Shown piece after piece: positions 1-12,204 of a DNA stretch of 64,000 bases. Made by a program: the position numbers and the translations under genes. The notes under the pieces are model-generated. The model saw nothing but the letters and a program-made list of their open reading frames with translations, was not told where the DNA came from and did no database searches. Numbering within the stretch: position 1 is the first letter of the stretch; each line of letters begins with the position of its first letter. Origin of the DNA: Carex sylvatica (lineage: Eukaryota; Streptophyta; Magnoliopsida; Poales; Cyperaceae); contig CAXKVR010000128.1 in assembly GCA_964058845.1 (NCBI GenBank), positions 186,001-250,000 on the forward strand. Direction: 5' to 3'.

Positions 1-403
1 AAACTAATTTGTCCAGACGATATCTAATTTAGTAATATCGGAATTGAAAACTAAAAATTTAAAGAACTTATCAGAAACTTTTAGTTTTAGTATGAGTAAA
101 AGAATCTTAAAGAAGATTATTATCATCAATATATTTATATTTAACGTACATCTTGAATAATAGACCAATTTTGAATTATGCAACTAAAGTTTACAATTTT
201 TTTTTTCCTTGATGAAGGTATAGGAACAGGGAATTATAGTTCATTCCGTGATCATTGGAATGTCTGTGAGTGCATCACATACCCCCATCTACCTTAAGGC
301 CGCTTATTGCTTCTCGGACATGTGATACGTGTGAAGAGTACGCTAAAAAGTTTCAGTACAATAAGATGTACCTTTTAAACCTTAAATACTTTTGAGTCAA
401 ATT
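1..403. other. AT-rich intergenic stretch
   Basis: No coding exon, RNA gene or repeat structure is recognised here. The segment around 220-350 is less AT-rich than its surroundings but gives no open frame of useful length. Confidence 0.4.
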
Positions 404-2040
404 GCAAGTGCACAATTCTATCAAAGTAGTATTTTAGGTATCGATCCACAGGGAGTATGAAAAATACTTAGTTTTAAACTCTAAACAATTAATTTCAGAA
501 AATAATAAAGAAGTAAAGTGCAATAAAGAAGAATAAGGGGGGGGGGGGTTGTTTAAGTAATCCTAAAGGTTGGGTTCAATACCTGAGAATAAGGAATAGT
601 AAACAATAGATGTAAATAGAATGAAAGAAAAATAAATAATGGCTTGCTTTCAAGTTGAGAAGATCTAGGGGTCTTTGGTCTACAATCCCTTGCTAATTCT
701 ATCTATTCGGTATTTGCTTGAATTCATGTATGATTTGACGAGGTTTCTAACCTAATATGTTATTAAGGGTCACTTTTGTGAATTAATAACGTGCCTAGGT
801 AATTCGGACTTCACGATTAGGTCCTTCACCCTAGCTACCTAGACCATAAGTTCTTGTTAGTCTCTCCTCTCCTCGAGTATTGGTACTTCTCAATAAAGTC
901 CATGATACCAATATCCGACTTGATTTGAGATGTCCTAATTAGGGTTTGACTTCACGGTTAGGTCCTTCACCAAGTCCCTAATCTTAATTTCTGTAGTTCC
1001 GGCTTAGATTAAATTGGTTAGAATCTTAATCAAAACTTAGGATATTTGCATTCATAATTTGGTACTATCCTATTGATCACAGTCAATTTTAGTTCTTTTG
1101 AAACTAAAACGGGATACTACAATTCAAGTACTAACTATGTAATTAACACAAATTATTAAATCTCAGAAATTAACAATCAAATCCCATAAAACAATCATAA
1201 TAAAAGCAAATAACCAAATAAAATAGAATTAAACAAGTTCATGCATGATGACCTAAACCCCTAGAGAGAGAACTACTCCCTCTTGGAGAGATCCATTACA
1301 AAAATTGGCAAAGTAAGAAGAAATGAAATAAAATAAATGATTACACCCTTTAACAAATCAAAGACCTATCTTGCCGAATCTTGCTCAGGAAATTCTTCTT
1401 CTCCTTGCTTGAATGCTTTCCTTACTCCAGAATTTATCGCTAAGTGTGTGTGTAAAGAGAATGATGGTGTGATTGATGTGTTGATTCATCCCCTTGAATG
1501 GGGAAGAACTCTCCCTTTTATAGCCAAGGACTATGCCCAATTTAGAGGCTAGAAGGTGGAGTTAGTGGGTGCTCTGTTTACATTGCTTCCCCGGCAAGCA
1601 TGTGTATTTCTGGCAGTAAAAACGCGTCCATAAAGCGCCAAAAATAGAAAAACTGTCAAACCGGGCAGTTATTGGCTTTCTGCGGGTCCAGTGCGGATGG
1701 ATGATCCGCACTGCGGTTGGCTTAACCCGCACTGGGACAAGTTTCCTTATTTAACTTCTGCAAATTTCTCTAGGTGCGGGTGACACTGCGGATGGATGAC
1801 CCGCACTGCGGATGGGTTCTGTGCTTTTCTGAAATCGACTAAGTATTGAGTGCGGTTGGGCTCATCCGCACTAGCCTCAGTGCGTCCGCACTAGGCTCGG
1901 ACTTTTCCTTTGCGCAGTGAGTGCGGCTGGGTTGATCCGCAGTGCGGGTGGCGGATCCGCACTAGGGGGTATTTTTGCTATTTTGCATCATTTCTTGTAT
2001 TGAAAAGCCAAATAACCGCAGTAACTTGATTCTAGGTGTA
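404..2040. repeat. LTR-like or repeat-derived region
   Basis: The start carries the phrase TCGATCCACAGGGAGTATG (about 437-460), a string I associate with dispersed repeats, probably retrotransposon LTRs, in many plant genomes. A poly-G run (about 537-549) and T/C-rich runs with repeated phrases such as CGGTTAGGTCCTTCACC follow. The last third (about 1685-1968) is packed with short hairpins built from TGCGG and CCGCA. The 71-codon ORF at 1337-1552 resembles no protein I know and is probably chance. I cannot see a matching second LTR, a primer site or polyprotein coding, so the class is a guess from motif memory. Confidence 0.35.
1685..1968. repeat. Cluster of GTGCGG/CCGCAC hairpins
   Basis: Within about 280 bp the complementary words GTGCGG and CCGCAC recur many times, usually as GTGCGG..TGG..GATCCGCACT. 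This makes at least four short imperfect palindromes in sequence far more GC-rich than its surroundings. It could be a repeat-derived subregion of the larger element. Confidence 0.5.
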
Positions 2041-3029
2041 TTTTAATCACTTTATATTATAAATACAAGATAATTGGTGTTATTTCATGATAAAATCTAG
2101 ATCAAATGTGTATATAATTTATGCTCACCATGCTCTTTGAGAGTCTTGATCTTGAATCCTGCATTGCTCACGTAAACTTTAACTAACTATATTTTTTTCT
2201 CTAATAATGACTTCTTGTTCTTCTTTTTTCCAATTTATGCAACTCTTGATGATGATATACCATGTTATGTTCTTTAATTTTTAAGCATAATATGATTGTT
2301 AATTAGTATTTATAATGTAATATAGTTTAAACCAAAATATTTTTTTATTAAAGCATGTACATATATTATGTACCTTTTTATGTTTTAAGCATATACTTAA
2401 CTAACATAATCCTTTATTTCAACAATTCCAGGCAAATTTTCAATTGAAGTCGGTGGTGACAATTGTGGAAGGGCTTTTGGACTGTATCTGCACTGATTGA
2501 TGAAGGTGTTTCTTGCTTATGGGTGCAGATCTAATGTCTTTGGTCGCCAAATGGGCTTGAAATTTCATTAGATGAAAGGTTACCAATGAATCTTTACAAT
2601 TTTATCTTTTAAATGAAAGATGTTTTAGCATTTTCCAATTGTTGAGTTCCATTTTATTTATTTTTAAATAAAGCAAGATGACTCATGTAACTTTGGCAAC
2701 TTTTATTGAATCATTTTGAATTTTGTTTGTAAAGATATGATATATTTTGTAGTTGGAGATCCAAAATTTGTATTATTATTGCTATATAACAATCTGAAAA
2801 AATTAAAAAAAAAATGTTCAAATCATTTTATTTTTTAGAGTAAAATATTGGCAGGTAATTTACATTGGGCTTACGTAACTGTTTGTTGAAAAATGAAGAA
2901 AATGCATTGATTTGCGCAGCTTTTATTGGGCTCAATTTTAATAATAAACAGATTTAGCGCGCAAAGCCCATAATTGAATATGGCCGTATGGGCCTTTAAT
3001 GAATTAGACGAGAAGAAAAACATACAGTT
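2041..3029. other. Intergenic stretch, possible gene remnant
   Basis: Mostly AT-rich non-coding DNA. Around 2421-2500 a pyrimidine tract and AG are followed by a 23-codon open stretch of balanced composition that could be an old terminal exon. No partner exon is visible. Confidence 0.3.
3016..3020 (-). terminator. Pol III terminator of tRNA-Asn
   Basis: A run of five T on the minus strand, nine bases past the tRNA 3' end, fits RNA polymerase III termination. Confidence 0.7.
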
Positions 3030-3103
3030 CGCTAGAGGAAGGGGTCGAACCTTCGACCTTATGGTTAACAGCCATACGCTCTAACCAACTGAGCTACTCC
3101 AGC
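3030..3103 (-). tRNA. tRNA-Asn (anticodon GTT)
   Basis: On the minus strand the 74-nt sequence folds as a standard cloverleaf. The acceptor arm GCTGGAG pairs with CTCTAGC (one G-T wobble) and the discriminator is G. The D-arm holds TAGCTCAGTTGGTT (box A), the anticodon loop reads CTGTTAACC with anticodon GTT, and the T-arm holds GGTTCGACCCC (box B). No intron is present and the 3' CCA is not encoded, as expected for a eukaryotic nuclear gene. A CAA-containing start (AACAAACA) lies just upstream and a T5 Pol III terminator (plus-strand A run 3016-3020) just downstream. The gene should be functional and decode AAC/AAU codons. Confidence 0.96.
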
Positions 3104-3156
3104 TGTTTGTTCCGTGCTTCCATATTACATTATTTAACAGTACCGAAAACAATATA

Positions 3157-3469
3157 GGGTGCGTTTGGATGCACTCTAAAATAGCGATAATAGCTACGGT
3201 TGAAAATAGCAAATAAGAATAGCATGGTAAGAGAATAGTGCTAACTCAAGCTATTCGGAATAGCTAAAATGTTGTTTGGATGCACTCTTTGGAATAGAGC
3301 CGCTATTCTTTGGATGCATTCTTTGCAACAAATGCTATTCCTACTTTTTGTTGGAACAGCGCTATTCTTGCTGTTCCGAATAAGAATTGAGTATGTTTGA
3401 ATGGATCAGAACAGTGCTATTCGGAATAGCTAGCTATTCTCGCTATTCTCAATACATCCAAACGTACCC
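3157..3469. mobile_element. MITE with GGGTGCGTTTGGATG ends
   Basis: The left end GGGTGCGTTTGGATG and the right end CATCCAAACGTACCC are inverted copies with one mismatch. The interior is built of repeated AATAGC and GCTATTC words. The bases ATA flank both sides, so a 3-bp target duplication is possible, but it is too short to be sure. No coding capacity. The related elements at 26073-26537 and 30902-31365 share the start GGG..TGTTTGGATGCA and the GCTATT-rich interior. Confidence 0.7.
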
Positions 3470-3499
3470 ATAGTGGATTGTGAAAGTTGTTTGGTTGGT

Positions 3500-3660
3500 A
3501 TCGTTTTTTTTTTTTTTTTTTTTTTGTTATAGAAGAATAATAAGGATCTTTTCATTCATATGCAGAAGGTTACAGATATTAAACAAAATTCCACAAAAAA
3601 ATAATATAAAAAAAAACTGTTTACAAAGATTTTAACTCAAAGAGAATTGAGACCAAAACA
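3500..3660 (-). repeat. Possible 3' tail of a LINE/SINE
   Basis: A pure T run of about 20 at 3507-3525 followed by non-simple sequence looks like the poly(A) tail of a minus-strand retroposon. No target duplication was confirmed. Confidence 0.25.
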
Positions 3661-4980
3661 AAAGTCAAATTGAAATAAAGGGGATGTCATATATCATGAA
3701 AATGGCAAATAAATACACAAATTATGAGGGAAGAAGTACAATCTGTTGATGTTGTTTCCTTTTTATAATTTTCAACTTTTTTGGAGTTCCTATTGTGCTA
3801 GAATATATCAATTACTGAAACATGGTCTATTTTAGCCCTACAATTTAGTTAATGGATCGATTATATTTTTTTCTTGTTTTATTATAAAAAACTGCAATTC
3901 TTCTTGCCATTGGTAGCATATTTCACATAATTCATCTAGAAACAACATATTGATAAATTTCTAATTTGCTACCAGTTCCGAAAATAATTTCACCTAATTA
4001 ATTACTCTCACCAGCAAATGAAAGGATCAGTGTTTGATTGGACTGTTAATCAAGAATTTAGATGCCAATTACTCTCCATTAGTTGTGATAATATAAATGA
4101 TATTTTTAACAAAAGAAATCAAAATATTAAAAAAAAATACAATAAGAGGTATAATAAAAATGAAATCTATTAATATGCATGGGAGGTTTTATAGATTTTT
4201 TTTTTAAAATCTGTTGCAATTTTTTATGAGAAACGTAGTTATTTATATTCAATAAAATGTCAAGTTTTGTGTATCTATCCATTAAAAAGTTATAATTAGA
4301 CTTTTGCCCATTCAAACACAAATAATTTATTAATGTCCTATTTATCAATTGGGTGAGTTTAGATTATAGATTGAATTTAGGCCAAGGTAGAAAATGACAA
4401 TTGTACTAATAGCAAACAGTAAATGTGATCTTCAGCATCAGGATGGATCTACATTTATTCATAAAAATACATAAAAATACATAAAAATACTTAGCTACTC
4501 CATAATTTTAAAAAAATTTAGTTATGTATATTAAAAATTAATTGAATTTTTCTTTTACATAGTTTAATCATTCACAAAAAATATCAAATATTTACTTGTA
4601 GCCTAATAGTATTCACTTTGTAGTTGTGGATGTTAGAGTTCAATAATTATCACCTATCATATATATATTGTGCATTTTAAGGTTTAGTACCCAATAAAAA
4701 AATTAATTTTGCGTCCCTGTTAATCATTGAAATCTTGAATTAACTTGACTTAAGCAAGCATAATCATGACTTTTAAAATTCTATTAATTAATGTGTACAT
4801 GCCTTCAGAAGACCTCATAAAGTCTCACGTAGTACCAATTAATACGGGATGAAAGGGAGAGAGACGAGATTGTGTGCGCTGGTAAAAAGGGAAGATGAAT
4901 ATCTTTTCCAATTTGCACATAGGCAAAGGAGGATAGAGGAAATTAATGTTTAATAAAAATCTTGATATGAAAATAGTATA
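3661..4980. other. AT-rich intergenic stretch
   Basis: No gene seen. The only structure is a short tandem of CATAAAAATA units around 4459-4491. The minus-strand ORF at 4127-4348 has AT-driven composition and no recognisable features. Confidence 0.4.
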
Positions 4981-5800
4981 AAGTGATTTTTTTTTTTTTG
5001 CCAAAATAATCGAAGCACAGGAAATAAGAAATATCAGTTATTTCTTGTTATTCTTGCACAATTGATTGGTTGCTACTGTAAATTTATTTTCTAACTAAAA
5101 TAAAGGAACTTGACCTCTTGAATATCATAGGAGGAAATTCGGTGATATTTGATGGCCCATTTTCCATATTACTATATTTTATAAATTCTGTATAAATTTT
5201 AAATAGGTAAGAATCAATTTAAATTTATATTGGAAAAATATTATTGAAAATTGTCATCCCTTTTAGGTTTGAGTTCATCAATTTGACATGAGATAAATTA
5301 GGTAAAAAACAAAGTTATCATGCTAAAAACATATACTATTTATACATCTCAAAAGGTGATTTATAAGATTGGCTACATATTGAAATTACTTCTTTTGGAG
5401 TTCTTTTATTTAAAATAAATACTCAAATAAAGCTAAATATAATACTTTTTTTTTTTTAAATAAGTTAGGGTCAAGCCCTAATCTTATATTTTTATTGATA
5501 AATTAAATATAAGATACAATCAAAAGAGAGTCAAAAAACAAGAAATTGTTTAATGAGTATTGAGCAAAGATAAAATAAAAATTACATCTCTTGTACCACT
5601 TAACCAACCAACTAAAAAATAGAGCAAATTTTGTCTCTAAAGATTTGATTGCATCGCTCTCTCCATAATATGAAGATGACAATCATGAAGACTCTTCTCA
5701 GCAAAATATAATACTTTAATAAAATACTTGAATAAAAAAAAAATATGCAATTTTTCTTGCTAAGATATTGGAGAAAACAAAAAAGCATTTTATGTCTAAT
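4981..5800 (+). repeat. Dispersed block R, copy 1
   Basis: This AT-rich block recurs at about 8220-8890, 28690-29330 and 32795-34530, always in the same orientation. Shared landmarks in order are a CGAAGCA-like start, TTGATTGGTTGCTA.TGTAAAT, TGATATTTGATGGC, ATGATTT-TA-GATTGGCTACATATTGA and AAGATATTGGAGAAAACAAAAAAG. No conserved frame is visible. The block may be an old duplicated gene flank. Copy 1 is interrupted by a retroposon insertion at 5449-5703. Confidence 0.65.
5449..5703 (-). mobile_element. Short LINE/SINE-type insertion
   Basis: A 255-bp segment begins with a T run (minus-strand poly(A) tail) and is flanked by a 14-bp direct repeat, AAATATAATACTTT, at 5435-5448 and 5704-5717. The segment is absent from the other copies of the host block. 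A variable-length target duplication plus a poly(A) end is the mark of target-primed reverse transcription. Too short to encode anything, so it is probably a 5'-truncated LINE 3' end. Confidence 0.7.
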
Positions 5801-6345
5801 TTTAAATTTTTGGAAGGTTCAAATATAGTTTTCAATTTTAATTTAATACAAGTTGTATCAAATATGAGATATATGATATTACTAATTTGGATTATTTTTG
5901 GGTTCACATATGGATTATTTTTGGGTTCACATATGTTTAGTTATTAGCGCTTATACAACATGTTTTGATTCCAATATGACTAATAAATTATTATTTTATC
6001 AATTTGCGAAAAGGTTTTGTTTTGTAATCCCATGTTGTTAATGTAGAGAGAGCCATAGCCAATCAATTTGAAGAAAAAAAAGGTGCAATCGATTCTATAA
6101 CCACTAAAACAATGTTGTTTAGTTGGTTCAGTATGTCAATAAAGATCATATTGGTCGTGTTCTAACGAAATATAAAAAGAAAAATTACAAAACAAAAAAT
6201 TAATTTTGTATTTACAAGAATTTTGTTTTATATACGAGGGTAAAAGTTTCATTATTGTAAATATATATCTTGACTGAATTAAGAATCAAATATAATATCA
6301 TTTTTTTTACAGAATCAAAGTAAATTAAGTAAACTAGCTAGTACT
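5801..6345. other. AT-rich intergenic stretch
   Basis: Apart from a 24-bp unit repeated twice (GGATTATTTTTGGGTTCACA, about 5886-5935), nothing is recognised. Confidence 0.4.
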
Positions 6346-6354
6346 ATTATACAA

Positions 6355-6754
6355 GAGGAGGGTTCAAATGCACCCAAATGCACCTTATCTTTCAAATTAT
6401 TTTTCTCCGTTTTTAAAGTTCGAATAGTCAATTCGAATCATTATATGCGATCTATATATTAAGATGTGCTTGGAGACCAAATTTTATATTTTTTGGAATT
6501 TGTTTACTATTTTTTTATATTTATTGAAAATCGCTGTTTTTAGCAAATCTGGACCATAAAAAAACATCGATTTTCAATAAATCCAAAAAAAATAGTAAAT
6601 AAATTCCAAAAAATGTAAAATTTGGTCTCCAAGTACATCTTAATATATAGATCGCATCTAATGATTCGAATTAACTATTTTGACTTTGAAAATAAAGATA
6701 AAAGATAGGGTGCATTTGGGTGCACAAAAATTTGGGTGCATTTGAACCCTCCTC
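6355..6754. mobile_element. MULE-type MITE with 9-bp TSD
   Basis: The 400-bp segment is a long inverted repeat. The left end GAGGAGGGTTCAAATGCACC matches the complement of the right end, and the arms continue inward through a CTTGGAGACCAAATTTTA segment. It is flanked by the perfect direct repeat ATTATACAA (6346-6354 and 6755-6763). Terminal GAG, long arms and a 9-bp target duplication fit Mutator-like non-autonomous elements. No coding capacity. Core-related elements in this window are at 20041, 24651, 45013 and 46151. Confidence 0.9.
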
Positions 6755-6763
6755 ATTATACAA

Positions 6764-7225
6764 ATACAAGTCTATAGAGAAATATTAAATCCATTTTCTT
6801 TTTCAACATATAAGTTATTAACATGTTATTACGTAGGGATTACTTCTCTATATGATTCAAGTAATTACTACTTTTATGTAAATCTATTGAAAATAATTAA
6901 ATTGACTTTTCAACAAATGTACCATGTGTTACAACTTACAAATACATATAAAGAAAATAACGAATACAAATACATATAAAATGGCTTCTTGTTTTATTAA
7001 CTTACTGTTGAATTAGCGATTTTCAAAGTGGCTTAATTTATCTCATGTCAAATTGATGAACCAATGCAGTATATATCTCAAGTTAATATGTACTGCATTG
7101 GTACTTTTATTAAATGCAAGAAACAGATGCCAAATTAATAAAGATTCAATGAGATTCAATCCGTTCATTCTAAATAACATCAGATAATGTGCAAATTCTG
7201 AATGAACAATTATATATGTATATAG
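6764..7225. other. Intergenic stretch with a local direct/inverted motif
   Basis: No gene. The words around ATGCAGTATATATCTCAAGT (about 7066) recur near 7679 beyond the next hairpin element, once direct and once inverted. Confidence 0.35.
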
Positions 7226-7650
7226 AGGTTGGTTAATATTAAATTGATTGTTTCTGAGGTCCCGTGCAGCTAAGTTATTTTTTAATTTTCAAAGTACAAA
7301 AAGTCGATCCAAACTATTAGATGTGATATTATTATTAAAATATGTTTGGAGACCAAATTTTACATTTTTCTGAATTTTTTACTATTTATTAAGCCACATT
7401 GAAAATCGCTAATCCAATGGTGGCTTGACAAATCAATAAAATTAGAAGCCCCTATTAGATCAGCGATTTTCAAAGTGATTTAATAAATAGTAAACAAAAA
7501 ATCAAAAAAATATAAAATTTGGTCTCCAAGCACATTTTAATATAAAAATCACATCTAACTGTTTGGAATCGACTTTTTGAACTTTCAAAATTAAAAAATG
7601 ACTTAGTTGTACATAACCTCAGAAACAATCGATTTAATATTAGCTAACCT
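7226..7650. mobile_element. Hairpin MITE, related core
   Basis: The inner arms share the family core (GGAGACCAAATTTTACATTT on the left, its complement on the right) and end in GAGGTCCCGTG and CATAACCTC. The inverted similarity does not stop there: about 30 bp further out on each side are also inverted copies (AGGTTGGTTAATATTAAATT against its complement at 7620-7650). Target duplications are not clear because both flanks are AT-rich. Confidence 0.7.
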
Positions 7651-8031
7651 ATATATATATATATATATAAAAGTATCGATGCAGTACATATCTCAAGTTA
7701 CCTAACCAGCTTGGGCAATTGAGGACTCATGTCACCTGACACGCATACATATATATATACACAATCAAATATGAGATGGGAATTAAAGAAAATATTGAAG
7801 AGTAATGACCGGACCAAGAAGGCTTATAATAGGCCAATTCAAATTGAAACTCTCATAAGAGATTTAATTTATATAATTATTAAAAACAATACAACTATGT
7901 CTACAAAGATCAAACAATTCGTTCAATATGGTAACCTTTTTTTATTAATAACCGTATATTAGACTTAAAGTCTTATAAACTCTTTGTACTTGTATCTGAA
8001 CCGTAGTTGTAACGTACGGTTCAGCTGTTTT

Positions 8032-8214
8032 ATTTATAAAAAAAATTAAACATTCAAATTTTAATATGAAAAATTATGTATAAAGTAATCTTTATTTATA
8101 AAAAAAATTAAACATTCAAATTTTAATATGAAAAATTATGTATAAAGTAATCTTTATTTATAAAAAAAATTAAACATTCAAATTTTAATATGAAAAATTA
8201 TGTATAAAGTAATC
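8032..8214. repeat. 62-bp tandem repeat, three copies
   Basis: The unit containing TTAAACATTCAAATTTTAAT and ATGTATAAAGTAATCTT is repeated three times almost perfectly with a 62-bp period. Non-coding. Confidence 0.9.
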
Positions 8215-8219
8215 TTTTC

Positions 8220-8890
8220 GTTTGCCAAGTATATTGTGATGTTTTATTTTATTTTTATTTTGTTTGCCAAATATAAGTGAATCACGTGCAAGTTCAATTA
8301 ATTCCTTGTTTTTCTTGCACCCTTGATTGGTTGTTATTGTAAATATATATAATAACTGAATTAAGGAATTTAGACATTATGAATACTAACAAGAAATTCT
8401 GCGATATTTGATGGCAAATTTGTGTTCATTACTAATTTTATTAGTTCTATATAAATTTTAAATAGTTTAGAATCAATTCGGCTGAAATACTGTCGATGTT
8501 TTTTCTATTATCGACGATAGCATCAGCGACAATATGCCGACAATATCCCTCACGGATACTGTCTCATTCTTGTAGATCCTACAAAAAACACCACCAAAAA
8601 AATCGTCATCCTTTTTACGTTGGAGTTCATTTATTAGACATAAAATAATTTTGGTAAGAAACAAACTTATAATAATAAAAGTACACTATTTGAACAGCTC
8701 AAAAATGATTTATATATAAGACTGGAAACATATTGATAGCTTCTCAATAATAAAAATATTCTTCAAACAGTCTATTTTAAATATTTTATTAAAAAAATAA
8801 TAGTGACATAAAGCTAAATAAAATAGCACAATAAAATATTAACAATGTAAATTTTGTAATTAAGATACTGGAGAAAACAAAAAAAATATC
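8220..8890 (+). repeat. Dispersed block R, copy 2
   Basis: This copy matches copies 1, 3 and 4 through the landmarks CTTGATTGGTTG.TATTGTAAATA, GATATTTGATGGCA, GTACACTATTTGAAC.GCTC and ATACTGGAGAAAACAAAA. It carries an extra segment around 8480-8600 rich in CGAC and GTCG words. No coding evidence. Confidence 0.6.
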
Positions 8891-11049
8891 ATTTTGAACA
8901 GTAATTTAAGTTAGATTAGATAGCACAGTAATTAATAGACATAATATTTATGTCATTTAAATGAAATCAATTGAGAATAAATTTCAGAATAAAAGAGTTG
9001 AATCTTATTGGATTTGCAATAAATTGATTTAAGCTAAAAAAATAAAAATAAAACTAAATTAGGAATATATATTTTTTATTTGGTTTAAGCCATGACCGTA
9101 GGTCTACAACTTGCTTACAACATTTTCTCTAATCTAAAATAGAAAAATAAAGCAAAACATTACATTGATTATTCTATCTCTACTCCCTAGGAATAGAGAT
9201 CATTTTATCCGAATGCGAAAATAATTTGCATGTCCAAGATATTTTTCAAAGTGTCAAAAACAACTTGAATAATTTGTAGGACAAATAACTAGTTAAATAA
9301 TAAATTTTCAAATGTCAAAAAACAACTTAAATAATTTTTATAACAAATAAGTAGTTAAAATAATGAATTTTTGGAACAAGAATAGAACCCTAGAATTTGA
9401 ATTTATGATGTAGCTAAAATTTTGATTGAGAGTACTGGACTGAAAAATAGTTGATATAAGTTTAATTTCCAGAATTTGATTTTATTACCTTTCTTTTTAT
9501 GTACTATCTCAATAAGGCTTATTGTAAAAAGTTTAACTGAGAGTTCTTAATTCAAATATGTTAATTAATAATATGTTTATTTTCATCTTTTAACACACTA
9601 AAAAGTGTCTAATATTAGACCATTCACCCTTGTATTTTGTTTGAAAAATCAATTTGCTTCCAACCTTTTTAAATATTTTATGTATTCTTCCATTTTACCC
9701 CGTTGTTAAACCCTATATATTTAATTACTCTATTATAATGTTTTATCTTGAAATTATGAGACGGCAAAAAAAAATAATCAAATATAAATTATTCTTATTA
9801 TTAAGAATTCATAATTTATATTTCAATTGTATAAAGATACATTCACTCAGAATTTGATGCACAAAATCATCAGATTGCCAATTGATGGTGATATTTAATC
9901 TACTTAAAATTAAGTTCAATTATATAATTTGTTTGTTAAGTTCAATTGATAAACTTAAATGCGCTTACGGTTCACAAATTATTCACACATCTAATATTTT
10001 TTCACAAATTTGTTTGTGCCAGTCAGACAATGAAAAAAAAATAGGTCACTATCAGCAGTAGCATCCCAAATGAAAGAAAGAAAAAAAAAACACAAGCCAC
10101 AGTTTTCATGGATTTTTAACCAGTTTTTACGTACTTTGGTTCGCTTAATTTTTTTTCCAACGTTACAATTTTCATACAAAAAAAGCTTCAACTCTTGATC
10201 CCTCAATCGTCATCAGCTTTCACACTGTTTAAATTTCTTCATTTTCATCCCTCTTGCTAATCTGTGTAAATTTTAACCACATGGTAGAGAAATTTACACA
10301 GGAAGAAAGAGGGGCGAAGGAAGGAGAAATAAATTATTGGAGAAAGATAACTCTTTAATATAATTTAAAAAAGGAGATGAGCTATATCTCTAGATAGATG
10401 AAGAAGCAAAGTTATATTTTTTTTTCTAAAAGGCGTGGTTAACATATATTCGCACTAAAATTAGTGTCTTATTTAATAAATTAATATTCAAATTGGTACT
10501 AAGGATTATATTGAGGGTGGCAATGTGGCATTCTATTAATATTAGAGATGAAATTAAATGATGTCGAAAATCCAAGTTAGATGTAGTCTAGTTAGTGCAT
10601 ATTAAATCATATTTAATCGGGTTATTGAAATAGATACTTGATTTGATCTACCCATGGTTTAATATTCAAATCCAATCCATTTAATTTATTGCCCCAATCA
10701 ATTGATCAAGTCAAGATATACAGTACGAGTAAAATATTTAGTGCTCTTAACATATGTTTTCACCTTGAACAATCATCTTTCTAATCATATTAAGAGAGAA
10801 CAAATTAAGAGCTAAACAACATCCAAATCCATTAAGAAAAAAAATGTTGAACAGAGGAAGAGAAACCCTCTATCCAAATCAAACCAGCCCCAAATGATTT
10901 TGGGCACTTTTTTTTTTTTAATTCATGTCTCAAGGCCCAAATGAGTTACAAGCTGTAATAATGAATGGGTTTGGGAGCAACCTTTGTTTTAAGAACATTG
11001 TCTTAAAAATTTCCTCCCACCACCAATTACATGACCTTAGTAAAATTGT
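8891..11049. other. Long AT-rich intergenic stretch
   Basis: More than 2 kb without a supportable gene. The small ORFs at 9654-9857 and 9991-10206 have no recognisable domain and AT-driven residues. A T run at about 10908 and scattered poly-A tracts are the only simple structures. Confidence 0.4.
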
Positions 11050-11480
11050 TTGGGAGCAATCTTACATTGTTATAACCTTGGTAAATTAATTAATTTGGTT
11101 GTAGGTCAAATTTCTGGTAGTGGGTTGATTTCTTTATGAAATCCACTTTATCCAATCTGTTGATTTTCTTTCGATTATTTTGGGAAGATACAATTTTATG
11201 AGTTCAACTTTAGTTTTGTTATAAATAGGCATCATGTTGGATCTGCGCTACAGAATCAAGTCATCAACTTCGCATATGCAAATAAATTCTAACTTCCCAT
11301 ATATAATGAGAAGACGAGAAAAGAGAGGAAAAGGGTGTCGTTAGTTTGGTGCATGTTAGCATACTGACTCAAAAGCTTTCAACATGTTCGTATAATCGTA
11401 TCAATATCAGTAGGTGTAGCTGCAATGGTTGTGCAACTCTGGCGATCTTTTTGTCCTGCAAGCGAGGTGAGTAGAGATTT
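11050..11480 (+). other. Partial block related to the 32.6-kb duplication, with TATA-like site
   Basis: The phrase GGGTTGATTTCTTTATGAAATCCACTTT and the following 150 bp resemble 32630-32770 and, more weakly, 28620-28690. A TATA-like TATAAATAGG occurs at 11221-11230. An ATG at 11426 opens 14 codons ending at GAG followed by GTGAGT, a good splice-donor context (about 11467). This could be the orphan first exon of a decayed gene. No downstream exon is recognised. Confidence 0.3.
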
Positions 11481-12204
11481 ACTAAAGTCATATATATATA
11501 ATCAAACTCGATGAGATTTCATGTATTTGGGTAGCAGAGACTTTTGCTATCATCTCATGATTTAGAAGCTTGATACACATTTATAAATTAAACACTGACT
11601 AAATTCCATATTAACGAATAATACAGTATGTACTACAGTTAGTACGCTAACAGGACATGTGCTGTTAGCGCTCATAAAAATTGTTGTACTTCTTGAATGT
11701 CCGGTTCAAATAATGTTATTTTCTTTCAATTTAGAGTTGACATTGATGTTGTTATCTCTATAGCCTTCATAGAGATTGTGCTTCTTGGATCTACCAAAAA
11801 GTTGTCTTATTTTTTCTTACCAGTTTAGAGTTGACATTGACCATTGTAAATTTAGAAATGAAGTTTAAATATTCAAACTTGGTCATGACTGAGATGTATG
11901 GAATAATAAAGTCTCCTCCAAATTGATTCTACATGAAGCTATAATAAATTAGAATTTGAAGTTTCACTGAGATTTTATAATGTGAATTCCTACCTACAAA
12001 TCCTATAGAAAAAATATAAATAAAAAGAAATTAAACCACTTCAATTTTATTTTTCTTTTCGTACATCCTATATTATTTCTTAAATTGAGAAGATTCGGAT
12101 ACTGACTATACTGTTAGGCCTAATTAAGTGAAAATATAATAGAATTGAACCGTACAATTGATTGCTACATATAAATGTAGGTACATATGCATTGCAGAAG
12201 TTTT

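Noticed and set aside
1337..1552. 71-codon ORF
   Set aside because: Lies inside repeat-like DNA and resembles no known protein.
2432..2500. Possible terminal exon after a pyrimidine tract and AG
   Set aside because: Only 23 codons, no recognisable family and no partner exon upstream.
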